Below, in pieces: positions 9,901 to 19,152 of a DNA stretch of 64,000 nt (the first letter of the stretch is position 1; each line of letters begins with the position of its first letter). Position numbers and translations under genes: made by a program. This DNA comes from Janthinobacterium sp. FW305-129 (GTDB lineage: Bacteria > Pseudomonadota > Gammaproteobacteria > Burkholderiales > Burkholderiaceae_D). Location: assembly GCF_020858115.1 (NCBI RefSeq), contig NZ_JACYMM010000013.1, forward strand, positions 1-64,000, in the 5' to 3' direction. Below the pieces are notes generated by a model that did not search any database, had not been told where the DNA came from, and saw only the letters and a program-made list of their open reading frames with translations.

Positions 9901-10013
9901 GCCGGGGCGGCGACCTGCAGCAGGCGCGCGCCTTGCTGACGGCGCTCGGGCCGGCGCTGGCGCAGGTGGCGGAACAAATTTCCATGGAATTTGCCGCCAG
10001 CGACGCCCCCTGA
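6984..10013 (+). CDS. CHASE-PAS hybrid sensor histidine kinase with REC and Hpt domains
   Basis: The 1009-residue membrane kinase has a transmembrane helix (about 13-32), a periplasmic CHASE domain (about 45-300), and a second helix (about 332-357). A PAS domain (about 370-480) and a HisKA domain with SHEIRTP and phospho-His503 follow. Next come a HATPase domain ending GGSGLGLVISKQLVELMGG, a receiver with LMDVQMPEMDGF and phospho-Asp794, and a C-terminal Hpt domain with GHRSKSSALAVGA (His948). It is thus a full phosphorelay needing only an external response regulator, none of which is adjacent. The start at 6984 places the first helix at the N-terminus; the frame is open back to 6894. CHASE domains often sense small organic ligands, which cannot be identified here. 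Confidence 0.9.
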   Translation: MHTLSKGGTAAGIRIWAGGLLLALAVGGALYAGAARTVNDDAEQRFDNLTHGAQHSLITRVKSYSDLLRGLEALFRTSEHLTRRQFHDYVAGLDIARQFPAIESVNYAVAVPSAQRAAFIEAVRRDTSLAPRGYPDFTLRPPGERPEYTVLTYLEPDSLLGERMGVDIGANPLVAQSLAQARDSGEVSASGQVIMIKGPPAHVGLGMRLPVYRNGMPQGSVAERRAAYQGSVGIGFGVAQLVHSALERSALEPLHLTLYSAADPLPASGTLAIAPQDRLLFNDDGDLAAAPPQPGSDAAYFDQVLPVAYQGGLWKAHFRVRKAELYSPFDRYFPWLALAVGVAGTLLGYGYIFTLYRSRRSAVAQRTLLDTVLDSVDAYVYMKDADLRYRYVNARTAKILGRPAEQLIGRQDGELMLGDAAAAAQLTERQVFDSGAKFVGEERFVDAQGQVHHLWSVKVPLGLPGPVTGLIGLSTDVTELHRLKEQADAASQAKSDFLSNMSHEIRTPMNSIIGMAHLALKSVADARQRDYLQKIFHSGQHLLGLINDILDFSKIEAGKLELEVLDFRLDTLLANIASQLGDAAAVKGLALQFDIAPELPQRWRGDPLRLEQVLLNLASNAIKFSDNGSIFVRVRQSEERASHSMLRFEVQDRGIGMNQEEVAQLFRSFHQADPSTTRKYGGSGLGLVISKQLVELMGGKVGVYSQPGLGSTFWFTARLEKSAQASDERIAEVEPEVLGVIRGASILLVEDNVFSQQVGCELLEDAGATVCVACNGREALELLAHRRYDCVLMDVQMPEMDGFEATRRIRADPQLAGLLVIAMTANAGSEDRARCLAAGMDEFVTKPIAPNLLFHLLAKWFRLRGGIGHARAGDRLVAAPKAPPSDASPEPRDTAILDLATLALTFSNDAVKMRKYTQLFLDTARDGIAEMEQAMALEDLGRLADLGHRSKSSALAVGAHAFAGLCMSIEGLRRGGDLQQARALLTALGPALAQVAEQISMEFAASDAP

Positions 10014-10088
10014 CGCAGGCAGCGGCGATAATAGGCGTTTGACGTTTGCGGCCACCCGGCCGCAGGCGCGGCAACCCATCGGATCAGC

Positions 10089-13000
10089 ATGCATACTCCC
10101 GTCACGCCCGGCCTCCTCATCCTGCATGGCAACCAGCTGGAACAGCTGCGCGCCGCCGTCTTCCAGTGGCTGCGCCAGCACCCGCTGGCACCGCTGGAAA
10201 CGGATATCTTTCTGGTGCAGTCGAACGGCGTGGCCGAGTGGCTGAAGATCGCCCTGGCCGAGGAAATGGGCGTATGCGCCGCCACGCGCATCGCGCTGCC
10301 GGCGCGCCTGCTGTGGGAAAGCTACCGGGGCATGCTGGGGCGCGAGCGCGTCCCGCGCGTGTCGCCGTTCGATAAATCCCCGCTGACGTGGCGTTTGATG
10401 CGCCTGTTGCCGTCCTTGCTGTCCGACCCGGTCTTCGCGCCGCTGCGCTACTTCCTGGCCGATGGCGATAGCGAACGCCGGCTGCAGCTGGCCGAGCGCC
10501 TGGCCGACCTGTTCGACCAGTACCAGGTCTACCGCGCCGACTGGCTGGCCGACTGGGCGGCCGGGCGCGACCAGCTGCGCACGGCCCGCAATGAAGCCAT
10601 CGCACTGAAGGAAGACCAGCGCTGGCAGGCGCAGTTGTGGCGCGCCGTGGCGGCCGATGTCGAGGCTTTGGAGCGCGACACGGGCCGCGCCGACATCCAC
10701 GACGCCTTCCTGGCGGCGATCGCCGCCGGCGACGCCCCCGTTGGCAAGCTGCCGCGCAGGGTGGTGCTGTTCGGCGTGTCGGCCCTGCCGTACCAGACCT
10801 TGCAGGCGCTGGCTGCGCTGGCGCGCCACACGCAGGTGGTGCTGGCCGTGCCCAATCCATGCCAGTTCTACTGGGGCGACATCATCGACGGGCGCGACCT
10901 GCTGCGCGCGGAAAACAAGCGCCAGCGGCAGCGCAACGGCACCGACCTGGCGCAGATTCCGCTGGAAGAACTGCATGCGCACAGCCATCCGCTGCTGGCC
11001 AGCTGGGGCAGGCAAGGGCGCGACTTCATCCGCATGCTCGACGAATTCGACGAACACGCGCAAGCCGAAGGGCGCGACGACAGCCTGCGCATCGACCTGT
11101 TTGGCGAGGAAACGGGGGAAACCCTGCTGCAGCAGGTGCAGGTGGCCATCCGCGAACTGCGTCCGCTGGCCGAACATGAGCAAACGCCGCCCGGCGCCGG
11201 CGACCGCTCGATCGAATTTCACGTGGCGCACAGCGTGCAGCGCGAAGTGGAAGTGCTGCACGACCAGCTGCTGGCCATGTTCGCGCACAGCGCCGAGACG
11301 GGCTTGCGTCCGCGCGACGTGGTGGTGATGGTGCCCGACATCGACACCTTCACGGCCGCCATCCACGCCGTCTTCGGCCAGTACCGGCGCAACGACGAGC
11401 GTTTCATCCCGTTCGAGATCGGCGACGTGAAGGACCGCAGCGTCAACCCGCTGCTCGTCGCGCTCGAGTGGCTGCTGCAGCTGCCGCAGCAGCGCTGCCG
11501 CCAGAGCGAAGTGCGCGACCTGCTCGACGTGCCCGCGCTGGCCGCCCGCTTTGGCCTGCAGCCGGACGATCTGGCCACCCTGGGCGCCTGGATCGAAGGG
11601 GCGGGCGTGCGCTGGGGCCTGGACCAGGCGCACCGCGCCGGCCTGGGGCTGGGCGCGGCCGGGGAACAGAATGCGTGGATCTTCGGCGTGCGGCGCATGC
11701 TGCTTGGCTATGCCAGCGGCGATGGCGCCAGCTTTGGCGGCATCGAGCCGTATGCGGAAGTAGGCGGCCTCGATGCGGCGCTGGCGGGCTCGCTGGCGCA
11801 GCTGGTCGAGGCGCTGCTGCACTGGCGCACCGTGCTGGCCGGCGCGCGCACGCCCGCCGAATGGGGTGAACAGGCGCGCGCGCTGCTGGCGGCCTTCTTT
11901 GACGCCGACGACGAAGGCGACCGTTTGACCCTGGCGCAGCTGGAAGGCGCCTTGCAAGGCTGGCTGGAAACCTGCGAACACGCGGGCTTTGTCGAGCAGG
12001 TGCCCTTGTCGGTGCTGCGCGTGGCGTGGCTGGGCGCGCTGGACGAGCCGACCCTGAACCATCAATTCGTCTCCGGCGGCGTGACCTTCTGCACCCTGAT
12101 GCCGATGCGCGCCGTGCCGTTCCGCGTGGTATGCCTGCTGGGCATGAACGATGGCGATTTCCCGCGCCGCGCGCCAAAGGCCGATTTCGACCTGCTGGCG
12201 CTGCCCGGCATGGCGCGCCCGGGCGACCGCTCGCGCCGCGACGACGACCGCTACTTGATGCTCGAAGCCTTGCTGGCCGCGCGCGACAAACTGTACGTGA
12301 GCTGGGTGGGGCGCAACGTGCGCGACAATTCCGAACAGCCGCCGTCCGTGCTGGTGTCGCAGCTGCGCGACTACCTGGCCGCCGGCTGGTCGCTGGACCG
12401 GCACCTGGCGTCGCTCACCACCGAACACGCGCTGCAGCCGTTCAGCCGCCGCTATTTCGAGGCGGGCGGCCTGCTCACCTATGCGCGCGAATGGCGCGTA
12501 GTCCATACCGATGCCGATGCGGCGGACGCGGAGACGCAGGCCGCCGTGCTGCCGCTGGGGCCCTACGAGCTCGATCCCGGCACGCGCCTGAAACTGGGCG
12601 AACTGGCCAGCTTTTTGCGCCAGCCCGTCAAGTACTTCTTTCGCCGCCGCCTGAGCGTGTATTTTGCCGATGCGGCCATGCTGGGCGAGGATGAGGAGCC
12701 GTTCGGCCTGAATGCGCTCGAGCGCTACCTGCTGGAAGACACCATGCTCGATGACGGCGGCGCCGTCGAAGCGCTGGACGACGTGCGCGCCAGCCTGGAA
12801 GCGCGCGCGCAGAAGCTGGCGCGCGAAGGCGTGCTGCCCATCGGCCTGATCGGCCGGCAAGTGCAGGCGCAGCTGGTCGAGGCGCTGGTGCCCGTGCGCA
12901 GCGCATGGCTGTCGCTGCGTGCCTCGTTCCCGTACGCGGCCGACAAGCGTGCCATCAATTTGCCGTTCGGCGAGCTGCAGATCGACGACTGGCTCGACAA

Positions 13001-13523
13001 ATTGCGCAGCAACGGGCAGGAGACGGCCTGGCTGATGCAGATTTCCTCGAAGGTGACGGACAAGAACGGCCTGGCGCGCGGCGACAAGCTGATGCTGATG
13101 TGGCTGCGCCAGCTGGCCGCCGCCGCCCTCGGCTTCCCCGTCACCGGCTATCTGGTGGCGCGCGACGCCATCGTCAGCATGGCGCCGCTCGATCCGGCCA
13201 GTTCGCGCGACGCGCTGGCGACCCTGCTGGCACTGTGGCGCGAAGGCATGAACCATCCGCTGCCCACGGCGTGCAAGACGGGGCTGGCGCTGGTGCAGCA
13301 GGGCGACCCGCGCGCCGTGTATGACGGCGGTTTTGAACTGTCTGGCGAGCGCGATGAACTGTGCCTGGCGCGCCTGTGGCCCGAGTTTTCCGCGCTGGCC
13401 GCGGAGGAAGCGTGGCAGGACTGCACGCGCGAGCTGTATGGTCCGCTGGCCGACTGGCTGCAACAACACATTACGATCGACCCGATCAGCGCGCCCGATG
13501 ACGGCGCGGGAGAAGAACAATGA
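10089..13523 (+). CDS. recC: Exodeoxyribonuclease V subunit gamma
   Basis: The 1144-residue product matches the RecC family in length and in scattered motifs such as LPARLLWESYR, the region around VVVMVPDIDTFTAAIHAVFGQ, and MPMRAVPFRVVCLLGMNDGDFPR. RecC is the scaffold and Chi-recognition subunit of RecBCD, the helicase-nuclease that processes double-strand breaks for RecA loading. The gene's TGA overlaps the recB ATG in an ATGA arrangement, indicating translational coupling. The order recC-recB-recD is the usual one in betaproteobacteria. Confidence 0.95.
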   Translation: MHTPVTPGLLILHGNQLEQLRAAVFQWLRQHPLAPLETDIFLVQSNGVAEWLKIALAEEMGVCAATRIALPARLLWESYRGMLGRERVPRVSPFDKSPLTWRLMRLLPSLLSDPVFAPLRYFLADGDSERRLQLAERLADLFDQYQVYRADWLADWAAGRDQLRTARNEAIALKEDQRWQAQLWRAVAADVEALERDTGRADIHDAFLAAIAAGDAPVGKLPRRVVLFGVSALPYQTLQALAALARHTQVVLAVPNPCQFYWGDIIDGRDLLRAENKRQRQRNGTDLAQIPLEELHAHSHPLLASWGRQGRDFIRMLDEFDEHAQAEGRDDSLRIDLFGEETGETLLQQVQVAIRELRPLAEHEQTPPGAGDRSIEFHVAHSVQREVEVLHDQLLAMFAHSAETGLRPRDVVVMVPDIDTFTAAIHAVFGQYRRNDERFIPFEIGDVKDRSVNPLLVALEWLLQLPQQRCRQSEVRDLLDVPALAARFGLQPDDLATLGAWIEGAGVRWGLDQAHRAGLGLGAAGEQNAWIFGVRRMLLGYASGDGASFGGIEPYAEVGGLDAALAGSLAQLVEALLHWRTVLAGARTPAEWGEQARALLAAFFDADDEGDRLTLAQLEGALQGWLETCEHAGFVEQVPLSVLRVAWLGALDEPTLNHQFVSGGVTFCTLMPMRAVPFRVVCLLGMNDGDFPRRAPKADFDLLALPGMARPGDRSRRDDDRYLMLEALLAARDKLYVSWVGRNVRDNSEQPPSVLVSQLRDYLAAGWSLDRHLASLTTEHALQPFSRRYFEAGGLLTYAREWRVVHTDADAADAETQAAVLPLGPYELDPGTRLKLGELASFLRQPVKYFFRRRLSVYFADAAMLGEDEEPFGLNALERYLLEDTMLDDGGAVEALDDVRASLEARAQKLAREGVLPIGLIGRQVQAQLVEALVPVRSAWLSLRASFPYAADKRAINLPFGELQIDDWLDKLRSNGQETAWLMQISSKVTDKNGLARGDKLMLMWLRQLAAAALGFPVTGYLVARDAIVSMAPLDPASSRDALATLLALWREGMNHPLPTACKTGLALVQQGDPRAVYDGGFELSGERDELCLARLWPEFSALAAEEAWQDCTRELYGPLADWLQQHITIDPISAPDDGAGEEQ

Positions 13524-16500
13524 CGAGCCATCTGCTCAACCCCCTGGCGTTCCCCCTGCACGGCTCGCGCCTGATCGAGGCGTCCGCCGGCACCGGCAAG
13601 ACCTGGACCATCGCCGCGCTGTACGTGCGCCTCGTACTTGGTCACGGCGTGGGCCACGGCGGCGAAGGCACGGCTTTTACCCGCCCGCTGCTGCCGGCCG
13701 ACATCCTCGTGATGACGTTTACCCGCGCCGCCACGCGCGAATTGTCGAACCGCGTGCGCGAACGCCTGATCGAGGCGGCCGCCTATTTTCGGCACGAATC
13801 TGGCATTGAATCCGGCGGCGGCGACCCGTTTCTCGACGCCTTGCTCGAATCCTATCCTGACGAGAGCGAACGGCAAAAGGCCGCGCACCGGCTGATGCTG
13901 GCCGCCGAGACGATGGATGAAGCGGCCATCTTCACCATCGACGCCTGGTGCCAGCGCATGCTGCGCGAGCACGCCTTCGACAGCGGCAGCCTGTTCGACG
14001 AAGAACTGGTCAGCGACGAACAAGCCCTGTTCGAGGATGCGGCCCACGATTACTGGCGCCAGCAAGTCTATCCGCTGGCACCGCAGGCGCTCGACGTGCT
14101 GCTGGCCTGCTGGCCCGACGTCGGGGCGTTGAAGAAGGGCGCGCGCGAACTGGCGCGCCGCGCCGGCAGCGTGCAGATGGCCGACGATGAGCCCTTATCG
14201 GCCCTGATCGCGCGCGAACAGCGGGCGCTGGCCGCGCAGCTGGCCACCCTGAAGGCGGGCTGGGTCGAGCGCACGGAGCAGATGGCCGTGTGGATCAACG
14301 ACCACCGCGCCGCCAATCCCAAGTGTTTTAACGGCGTCAAGATGAAACCGGAGAACCTGGCAAAGTGGTTCGACGGCTTGCGCCGCTGGGCGCAGGATCC
14401 GCTGTTGCTGCTGCCCGCCATCACGGCCAAGGCGTGGGAGCGCCTGACGCCGTTCGGCATCGAGGATGCGTTCGCCAAGAGTTTCACGGCGCAAGTGCCC
14501 GAGTGCTTCGAACATACGGAAGCGCTGGGGACGGCCCTGGCGGCCATCACGCCGCTGGCGCACAAGCTGCATCTGCATGCGGCGGCGGCCATCGCGCGGC
14601 GCATGGATCAGTTAAAACGCCAGTCGCGCCAGTTCGGCTTTGCCGACATGCTGCAGCGCCTGCACGATGCGCTGGCCGGCGAGAATGGCGCAGCGCTGCG
14701 CCAGCGCATCGTCGACCAGTACCCGCTGGCCATGGTCGATGAATTCCAGGATACGGCCCCTGCACAGTATCAGATCTTCAATTTGCTGTACCGCATTGCG
14801 GAGAATGATCCCGCGCAAGGATTGTTCCTGATCGGCGATCCGAAACAGTCGATCTACGGCTTTCGCGGCGCCGATATCCAGAGCTACCTGGCGGCGCGGC
14901 GCGCCACCACGGGCCGCCACTACCAGCTGGGCACCAATTACCGCTCGACGGCGCCCTTGGTGGCGGCCGTCAACCAGCTGTTCCTGCACGCCGAGCGCGC
15001 CGAAGTGCCGGCCGGCGCCTTCCGCTACCGCAAAAACGGCGAGAATCCGCTGCCGTTCGAGGCCGTCGACGCCAAGGGCCGCGACGAATGGCTGGTGAAC
15101 GCCGGCGGCCCGCTGCCGGCGCTGCTGGCCGCCTGCGCCAGCGATGAAGGGCTGCGCGGCGACGGCTACCGCGAGTATTTCGCGCAGCATTGCGCCGAAC
15201 ATATCGTCGCCATGCTGGGCGATGCGCAAGCCGGTTTCGACGGCCCCGACGGTTTTACGCGCCTGCAGCCGGCCGACGTCGCCATCCTCGTGCGCGACCG
15301 CAAGGAAGCTGCCGCCATCCGCCGCGCGCTGGCGCGCCGCCGGGTCGCCAGCGTCTACCTGTCCGACAAGGATTCCGTCGTCGACAGCGAGGAAGCTCAA
15401 GACGTGCTGCGCTGGCTGGCGGCGCTGGCCAACCCGCTCGACGGCGGCCTGGCGCGCGCCGCGTTTGCCACGCGCACCATCGGCCTGTCGCTGGGCGAGC
15501 TGGCGCGCCTGTCCAGCGATGAACTGGAGTGGGAGCGCCGGGTCGAGCAATTGAAGGCCCTGCACCTGATCTGGCAGCGCCAGGGCGTGCTGGCCATGCT
15601 GCGCCGCTTCATCCACGAACTGCAATTGCCCGCCATGCTGCTGCAGCAGACGGGCGGCGAACGGCGCCTGACGAATCTGCTGCACCTGGCCGAATTGCTG
15701 CAATCGGCCAGCCGCCAGCTCGATGGCGAGCAGGCGCTGATACGCTGGCTGGCCGAGCAGATCGCCGGCGAAGGCGAGGGCGGCGACGAGCGCGTGCTGC
15801 GCCTGGAAAGCGATGCGGAGCTGGTGAAAGTCATCACCGTGCACAAATCCAAGGGCCTCGAATACCCGCTCGTGTATCTGCCGTTCGCCGTCACGGCGCG
15901 CAAGGTGGATAAACGCAACCGCAGCTTCTTCGAGTATGCGGGCGAGGATGGCGAACGCCGCCTCGACCTGTCCTTGTCCGACGAAGCCATGGCGGCGGTC
16001 GAAGAGGCGCGCATCGAGGAAGACCTGCGCCTCCTGTACGTGGCCCTGACGCGCGCGCGCCACTTTTTGTGGCTGGGCGTGGCCGCCCAGGCGGCGCGCA
16101 AGGCGGGCGAGAACACCCTGCACGAATCGGCGCTCGGCTATTTGCTGACGGGCGGCGACAAGCTGCCGGCGGAGCAGCTGCTGCTGCGCTGGCAGCAGGT
16201 GGCGGGCGATTGCGACGCCATCTACGTGAGTTCCCTGGCGCAGCCCGATGCCTGCACGGTGCTCGACCGCATCGAGCGGCGTCCCGAGCTGCGTCCCGCG
16301 CCCGTGTTCACGGGCGAATTCGAGCGCGACTGGTCGGTGGGCAGCTTTACCTCGCTGACGCGCCAGATCGGCGCCGTGGCGGCCGCGCACGTGCCGCAGC
16401 GGGCGCTGGAAGAGACCCTGCTGGAAGATGGCACGGCTGTGGCAGTGGCCGCGCCGACGCCTATGGGCGACGCGCCCTGGCACCGCTTCCCGCGCGGTTC

Positions 16501-17203
16501 CGTGCCCGGCAATTTCCTGCACGAGCAGCTCGAGTGGATGGGCAGCGAAGGCTTTGACGGCGTCCACGATGCCAATTTCGACATGCGCCTGGCCGCGCGC
16601 TGCGAACGGGCGGGCTGGGGCCACCGCCAGGAAGACGCCATCGCCTGGCTCCGGGAAATCGCCGTCACGCCGCTGCCGCTGCTCGATGCATCGCTGTCGC
16701 AACTGGACAGCACCCTGTCCGAGATGGAGTTCTGGTTCCCCAGCGAGCATTTGTCCACGGGCGCGCTCGACCAGCTGTGCACGCGCTTGCTGCTCGACGG
16801 CGCGCCGCGTCCCGTGCTGCCGCGGCGCCAGCTGCACGGCATGCTGAAAGGCTTTGCCGACCTGGTCATCGAAAGGGAGGGGCGCTACTGGGTGCTCGAC
16901 TACAAGTCGAACGCGCTGGGCGCCAGCGACGCCGCCTACCACACGCAGGCGCTGGCGGCCGGCATGGCGCAGCACCGCTACGACATCCAGGGCGCCATCT
17001 ACATGCTGGCCCTGCACCGGCTGCTGAAAAGCCGGCTTGGCGACGCCTACGACCCGGCCGAACACCTGGGCGGCGCCATTTTCCTGTTCCTGCGCGGCAT
17101 AGCGAACGCGGATACGCACGGCTGCTACTGGCTGGCGCCGCAGCTGGAACTGCTGGACGGCCTCGATCAACTGTTAGAAGAAACGGAACACCATGCAGCA
17201 TGA
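13520..17203 (+). CDS. recB: Exodeoxyribonuclease V subunit beta
   Basis: The 1227-residue UvrD-type helicase shows Walker A in IEASAGTGKTWTIAALY (about residues 18-34), the Walker B region MVDEFQDT, motif III GDPKQSIYGFRGAD, motif V VITVHKSKGLEYPLVYLPF and motif VI LLYVALTRARH. A C-terminal RecB nuclease domain contains YWVLDYKSNALG with the catalytic Asp and Lys. It is the 3'-5' helicase and sole nuclease of RecBCD. The start overlaps recC by 4 bases and the end overlaps recD by 11 bases, so all three subunits are made from one message. Confidence 0.96.
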   Translation: MTSHLLNPLAFPLHGSRLIEASAGTGKTWTIAALYVRLVLGHGVGHGGEGTAFTRPLLPADILVMTFTRAATRELSNRVRERLIEAAAYFRHESGIESGGGDPFLDALLESYPDESERQKAAHRLMLAAETMDEAAIFTIDAWCQRMLREHAFDSGSLFDEELVSDEQALFEDAAHDYWRQQVYPLAPQALDVLLACWPDVGALKKGARELARRAGSVQMADDEPLSALIAREQRALAAQLATLKAGWVERTEQMAVWINDHRAANPKCFNGVKMKPENLAKWFDGLRRWAQDPLLLLPAITAKAWERLTPFGIEDAFAKSFTAQVPECFEHTEALGTALAAITPLAHKLHLHAAAAIARRMDQLKRQSRQFGFADMLQRLHDALAGENGAALRQRIVDQYPLAMVDEFQDTAPAQYQIFNLLYRIAENDPAQGLFLIGDPKQSIYGFRGADIQSYLAARRATTGRHYQLGTNYRSTAPLVAAVNQLFLHAERAEVPAGAFRYRKNGENPLPFEAVDAKGRDEWLVNAGGPLPALLAACASDEGLRGDGYREYFAQHCAEHIVAMLGDAQAGFDGPDGFTRLQPADVAILVRDRKEAAAIRRALARRRVASVYLSDKDSVVDSEEAQDVLRWLAALANPLDGGLARAAFATRTIGLSLGELARLSSDELEWERRVEQLKALHLIWQRQGVLAMLRRFIHELQLPAMLLQQTGGERRLTNLLHLAELLQSASRQLDGEQALIRWLAEQIAGEGEGGDERVLRLESDAELVKVITVHKSKGLEYPLVYLPFAVTARKVDKRNRSFFEYAGEDGERRLDLSLSDEAMAAVEEARIEEDLRLLYVALTRARHFLWLGVAAQAARKAGENTLHESALGYLLTGGDKLPAEQLLLRWQQVAGDCDAIYVSSLAQPDACTVLDRIERRPELRPAPVFTGEFERDWSVGSFTSLTRQIGAVAAAHVPQRALEETLLEDGTAVAVAAPTPMGDAPWHRFPRGSVPGNFLHEQLEWMGSEGFDGVHDANFDMRLAARCERAGWGHRQEDAIAWLREIAVTPLPLLDASLSQLDSTLSEMEFWFPSEHLSTGALDQLCTRLLLDGAPRPVLPRRQLHGMLKGFADLVIEREGRYWVLDYKSNALGASDAAYHTQALAAGMAQHRYDIQGAIYMLALHRLLKSRLGDAYDPAEHLGGAIFLFLRGIANADTHGCYWLAPQLELLDGLDQLLEETEHHAA

Positions 17204-19151
17204 CGCGCAGATGGACGCTTTGTTTACCCATGTCGACGGCATCGCCGGGGATGGCCATCTGCGCCGCCTGAGCGCCGCCTTTGCCCGCTTCATCGCCAGC
17301 CTGGACGAGGGGGCGCCGCATGCGCCCGCCGTGGCCGTCGCGTGCGTGGTGCTGTCCGAGCTGGAAGGACGGGGCCACAGCTGCCTGATGCTGGCGGACC
17401 TTGCCAGCGAACCGTCGCAGCTGCTGGGCTGGAGCGAGGAGCTGTGGCATGGGGTGCTGGCCGTTTCCGGCCCGCTGCCGGACAGCGCCGCCGGCTGGCG
17501 CGCGCTGCTGGCCGGCGCGCCGCAGGTGTGGCGGGTCGGTGCGGCCGACGTGAAACAGCCGCTGGTGCTCGACGGCGACCGCCTCTACCTGCGCCGCTAC
17601 TGGCGCGACGAGACACTGGTCGGTGAAAAGATCGCCGTGCGGGCGCAGGATTTGACGAATCCGCCGCTGGCGCAGGTGCGGCAATGGCTCGATATCCTGT
17701 TCGACCAGCCCACGCAGGATGGTGGCCCGGACTGGCAAAAGGTGGCGTGCGCCGTCGCCCTGCGCGGCAAGGTGGCCATCATCACGGGCGGCCCGGGCAC
17801 GGGCAAGACGTACACGGTGGCCAGTTTGCTGACTCTGCTGTTTGCCGTCTCGCCGCAGCCGGAGCAGCTGCGCATCGCGCTGGCCGCGCCGACGGGCAAG
17901 GCGGCCGCGCGATTAAAACAGTCGATCGACAAGGCGCTCGAAGGTCTGGCGGCCAAGGCGGGCGGCGCGCTGCCCCTGCTGGAACTGGCGCGGCGCATGG
18001 GCGCGGCGCGCACCCTGCATAGTTTGCTGGGCGCGCGGCCTGACACGCGCGCCTTTGCCCACCACGCGGGCAATCAGCTCGACGTCGACGTGCTGATCGT
18101 CGATGAAGCGTCGATGGTGCACCTGGAAATGATGGCCTCCGTGCTCGACGCCTTGCCGCCCACGGCGATCCTGATCCTGCTGGGCGACAAGGATCAATTG
18201 GCGTCCGTGGAAGCGGGCGCCGTGCTGGGCGACTTGTGCCACGACGCGCAGGCGGGCGGCTACACAGCCGACACCATCGCATATGCGCAGGCGGCCAGCG
18301 GCGTGGCCATTCCACCTGCCTTTGCGGGCGCGGCGGGCGCGCTGGCGCAGCAGACGGTGATGCTGCGCCACAGCCACCGTTTCAGCGGTCCGATCGGCGA
18401 ACTGGCGCTGGCCGTGAATGGCGGCAGGCCCGATCTGGCCAAGGCGTGTTTTGCCGCCGACAGCGGCGGCCAGCTGGCGTGGAGCGTGCCGGCGCAGCAG
18501 GAAGACGTGCTGCGCCTGGCCTTGCGCGGACGTCCTGATGCGCCGGGCGGCTACCAGCCCTACCTGGCGCTGGTGAATGCCGGTGGCGAAGGTTACGCGC
18601 AACATGACGACTGGGTGCGCGCCGTGCTGCACGCTTTCGAGTCGTTCCGCATCCTGTGCGCCGTGCGCGAAGGCGAGTGGGGCGTGGCGGGCCTGAACAC
18701 GGCCATTGAGCTGCGGCTGGAAAAGGAAGGGCTGATACGCCGCAGCGAGTGGTATGTGGGCCGTCCCGTGATGGTCACGCGCAACGACTACGGCACGGGC
18801 GTGTTCAATGGCGACATCGGCCTGACCTTGCACGACCCTGCGCGGCCGGGATCATTGCGCGTGTACTTCCTGGAAGGGGACAATGTGCGCAGCGTGCTGG
18901 CCACGCGCCTGCGCCACGTGGAGACGGCGTTTGCCATGACGGTGCACAAGTCGCAGGGCTCGGAATTCCGCCATACTGTGCTGGTGCTGCCGCAGGAGGG
19001 CGGCGCCATGCTGGCGCGCGAACTGGTCTACACGGGCATCACGCGCGCCCGCGATTTCTTCACCCTCGTTTCGCCCACGCAGGCGGTGCTGTTCGACGCG
19101 ATCCTGCGCCGCACGCAGCGCGCCAGCGGGCTGCGGGGCTTGATCGGCTGA
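17193..19151 (+). CDS. recD: Exodeoxyribonuclease V subunit alpha
   Basis: The 652-residue superfamily-1 5'-3' helicase carries Walker A ITGGPGTGKTYTVASLL, Walker B LIVDEASMVHLEMM, LLGDKDQLASVEAG and the motif near the C-terminus FAMTVHKSQGSEF. It is the fast helicase subunit of RecBCD. Its ATG lies inside the 3' end of recB (11-base overlap). Its TGA is immediately followed by the convergent dsbA stop codon one base away, leaving no room for a terminator between the two. Confidence 0.95.
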   Translation: MQHDAQMDALFTHVDGIAGDGHLRRLSAAFARFIASLDEGAPHAPAVAVACVVLSELEGRGHSCLMLADLASEPSQLLGWSEELWHGVLAVSGPLPDSAAGWRALLAGAPQVWRVGAADVKQPLVLDGDRLYLRRYWRDETLVGEKIAVRAQDLTNPPLAQVRQWLDILFDQPTQDGGPDWQKVACAVALRGKVAIITGGPGTGKTYTVASLLTLLFAVSPQPEQLRIALAAPTGKAAARLKQSIDKALEGLAAKAGGALPLLELARRMGAARTLHSLLGARPDTRAFAHHAGNQLDVDVLIVDEASMVHLEMMASVLDALPPTAILILLGDKDQLASVEAGAVLGDLCHDAQAGGYTADTIAYAQAASGVAIPPAFAGAAGALAQQTVMLRHSHRFSGPIGELALAVNGGRPDLAKACFAADSGGQLAWSVPAQQEDVLRLALRGRPDAPGGYQPYLALVNAGGEGYAQHDDWVRAVLHAFESFRILCAVREGEWGVAGLNTAIELRLEKEGLIRRSEWYVGRPVMVTRNDYGTGVFNGDIGLTLHDPARPGSLRVYFLEGDNVRSVLATRLRHVETAFAMTVHKSQGSEFRHTVLVLPQEGGAMLARELVYTGITRARDFFTLVSPTQAVLFDAILRRTQRASGLRGLIG

Positions 19152-19152
19152 T

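Noticed and set aside
9426-13520. Long minus-strand open frame opposite recC
   Set aside because: High-GC coding DNA produces long antisense open frames; its composition is low-complexity and it shows no domain.
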